Positions 63,305 through 64,000 of a DNA stretch of 64,000 bases are shown piece after piece. Positions within the stretch are counted from its first letter, which is position 1; every line of letters starts with the position of its first letter. The notes beneath the pieces are model-generated. The model ran no database searches. It worked only from the letters and a program-made list of their open reading frames with translations, and had not been told where the DNA came from. This DNA comes from Bimastos eiseni. Lineage: Eukaryota > Annelida > Clitellata > Crassiclitellata > Lumbricidae. A program made the translations under genes and the position numbers. The stretch is taken from the NCBI GenBank assembly GCA_959347315.1, contig OY365815.1:62001-126000 (forward strand), read 5' to 3'.

Positions 63305-64000
63305 TAGGTAGGCCTTCTGTGGGTTATTACGCTTATTTGTTATATTGTGGATGTGTCCTAATAGGCCTTCTATTCGTCCTCATCAAACTCAGCAGCATCG
63401 GCACTGCATCGTCGTCATCATCATCCTCACCATCATCATCATCATCATCATCATCATAATCATTATCATCATCATCATCACCACCACCCCAACCATTACC
63501 GCCATGATCACATCCACCAGCACCAATATCATTAGCATCATCAGACCTCACCCGCCATCTGTGATTCTCCCATCAACGAACTGTGCCCGTGCTCAACAAT
63601 CACCTCGTGACTCGACACCTAACCCTGACCCTGACCCTAGGCCCTGGCCAACAAACATCCATCATACATTCAGGACGCCTATGACTTCATATACAGAATC
63701 AGAGACACTACAATAAAACCAAACTATATCTTAGTCACAGGTGATGTCACAGCATTATATACAGATATGAACGTAGATAGAACCATCACTACTGTAAAAG
63801 AATTCTTCCGTAAAAATCCAAAAACTAACAGACTAGACGCTGAACTCTTAGAACTCCTGGAAATAGCAATGAAAACTGATGACTTCTCCTTCTGCAACAA
63901 ACTCTTCCCACAAATGTTTGGGACAGCTATGAGGGAAGAACCTTTGCGCGTTACTTAGCAAACATGTACCTGGTAGAATTTGACCAAAAAGCAATGGAGG
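63305..64000 (+). repeat. Monomer M37, right partial
   Basis: Front type A; tract 63410-63488. RT part 1 is open at 63641-63958. The window ends early in RT part 2. Confidence 0.9.

Larger units (their letters stand above)
1..64000 (+). repeat. Tandem satellite array of PLE-derived 1.74-kb monomers
   Basis: The same blocks recur in the same order and orientation from edge to edge: inverted-repeat arm, CAT/TCA tract, telomere-like motif, RT fragments, linker and GIY-YIG EN. Thirty-seven occurrences of the RT part 1 segment run from 988 to 63767, which gives an average spacing of about 1,744 bp. Units are named M0 (left partial) to M37 (right partial) and are cut after the EN stop codon. Front type A has GGCCTTC at the end of the inverted-repeat arm and usually an ATATCATTAGC spacer; front type B has GGCGTTC and CATTATCAT. 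The array runs off both window edges, so its true size is unknown. Period, order and identity are seen directly; origin from a Penelope-like element is inferred from the RT and EN motifs. Confidence 0.97.

Noticed and set aside
1..64000. CRISPR array or prokaryotic repeat locus
   Set aside because: Units are 1.74 kb, carry retroelement protein homology and have no short repeat-spacer pattern.

Overview
The whole 64 kb is one uninterrupted head-to-tail tandem array. I count 36 complete monomers of 1,732-1,758 bp (mean about 1,744 bp) plus a partial unit at each edge. No unique flanking DNA, RNA gene or host gene is visible. The monomer derives from an endonuclease-bearing Penelope-like retroelement (PLE). 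It holds the catalytic palm and thumb of a PLE reverse transcriptase (RT), the linker, and a C-terminal GIY-YIG endonuclease (EN) with its upstream cysteine cluster, all on the + strand. PLEs are known from eukaryotes, and the satellite architecture and embedded microsatellite fit a eukaryotic chromosome. The species cannot be named from this sequence.

Layout of one unit, cut here just after the EN stop codon: (1) a 56-nt right arm of an inverted repeat, which is an inverted copy of part of the EN coding region of the unit before it; (2) a CAT/TCA trinucleotide tract of 67-88 bp; (3) about 130 bp of non-coding sequence ending in a telomere-like stretch (on the minus strand TAGGG-TCAGGG-TCAGGG-TTAGG); (4) RT part 1, open for 105 codons, with motif A and the start of motif B; (5) a frameshift in motif B shared by every copy; (6) RT part 2, with the LDD catalytic motif and thumb; (7) a stop or frameshift; (8) the linker and EN, about 200 codons. 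The N-terminal third of a PLE is absent. The EN has lost canonical catalytic residues in every copy, so the array was amplified from an already dead element.

The monomers fall into a few subtypes marked by shared stop codons and small indels: TGA in the RT palm, a 2-nt insertion after it, TAA in RT part 1, TAG in the thumb, TGA in EN, a 9-nt deletion in the linker, and loss of the GIY tyrosine. Combinations of these markers are reshuffled between units, which indicates unequal crossing-over or gene conversion. On a larger scale there are nested higher-order repeats: a near-perfect 5,225-bp (3-monomer) duplication at 9.78-20.3 kb; a 10,468-bp (6-monomer) duplication at 17.16-35.5 kb, in which I found only seven single-base differences over about 7.9 kb; a looser 3-monomer repeat at 38.9-49.4 kb; a 10,453-bp repeat linking 45.3-50.9 kb with 55.7-61.4 kb; and a 1,733-bp single-monomer duplication at 51.1-54.2 kb.

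Nothing here looks like a working operon or an expressed protein-coding gene. The interest lies in a PLE fragment turned into a higher-order satellite, with a foldback repeat and a telomere-like block in each unit. Whether it has a centromeric, subtelomeric or small-RNA role cannot be decided from sequence alone.
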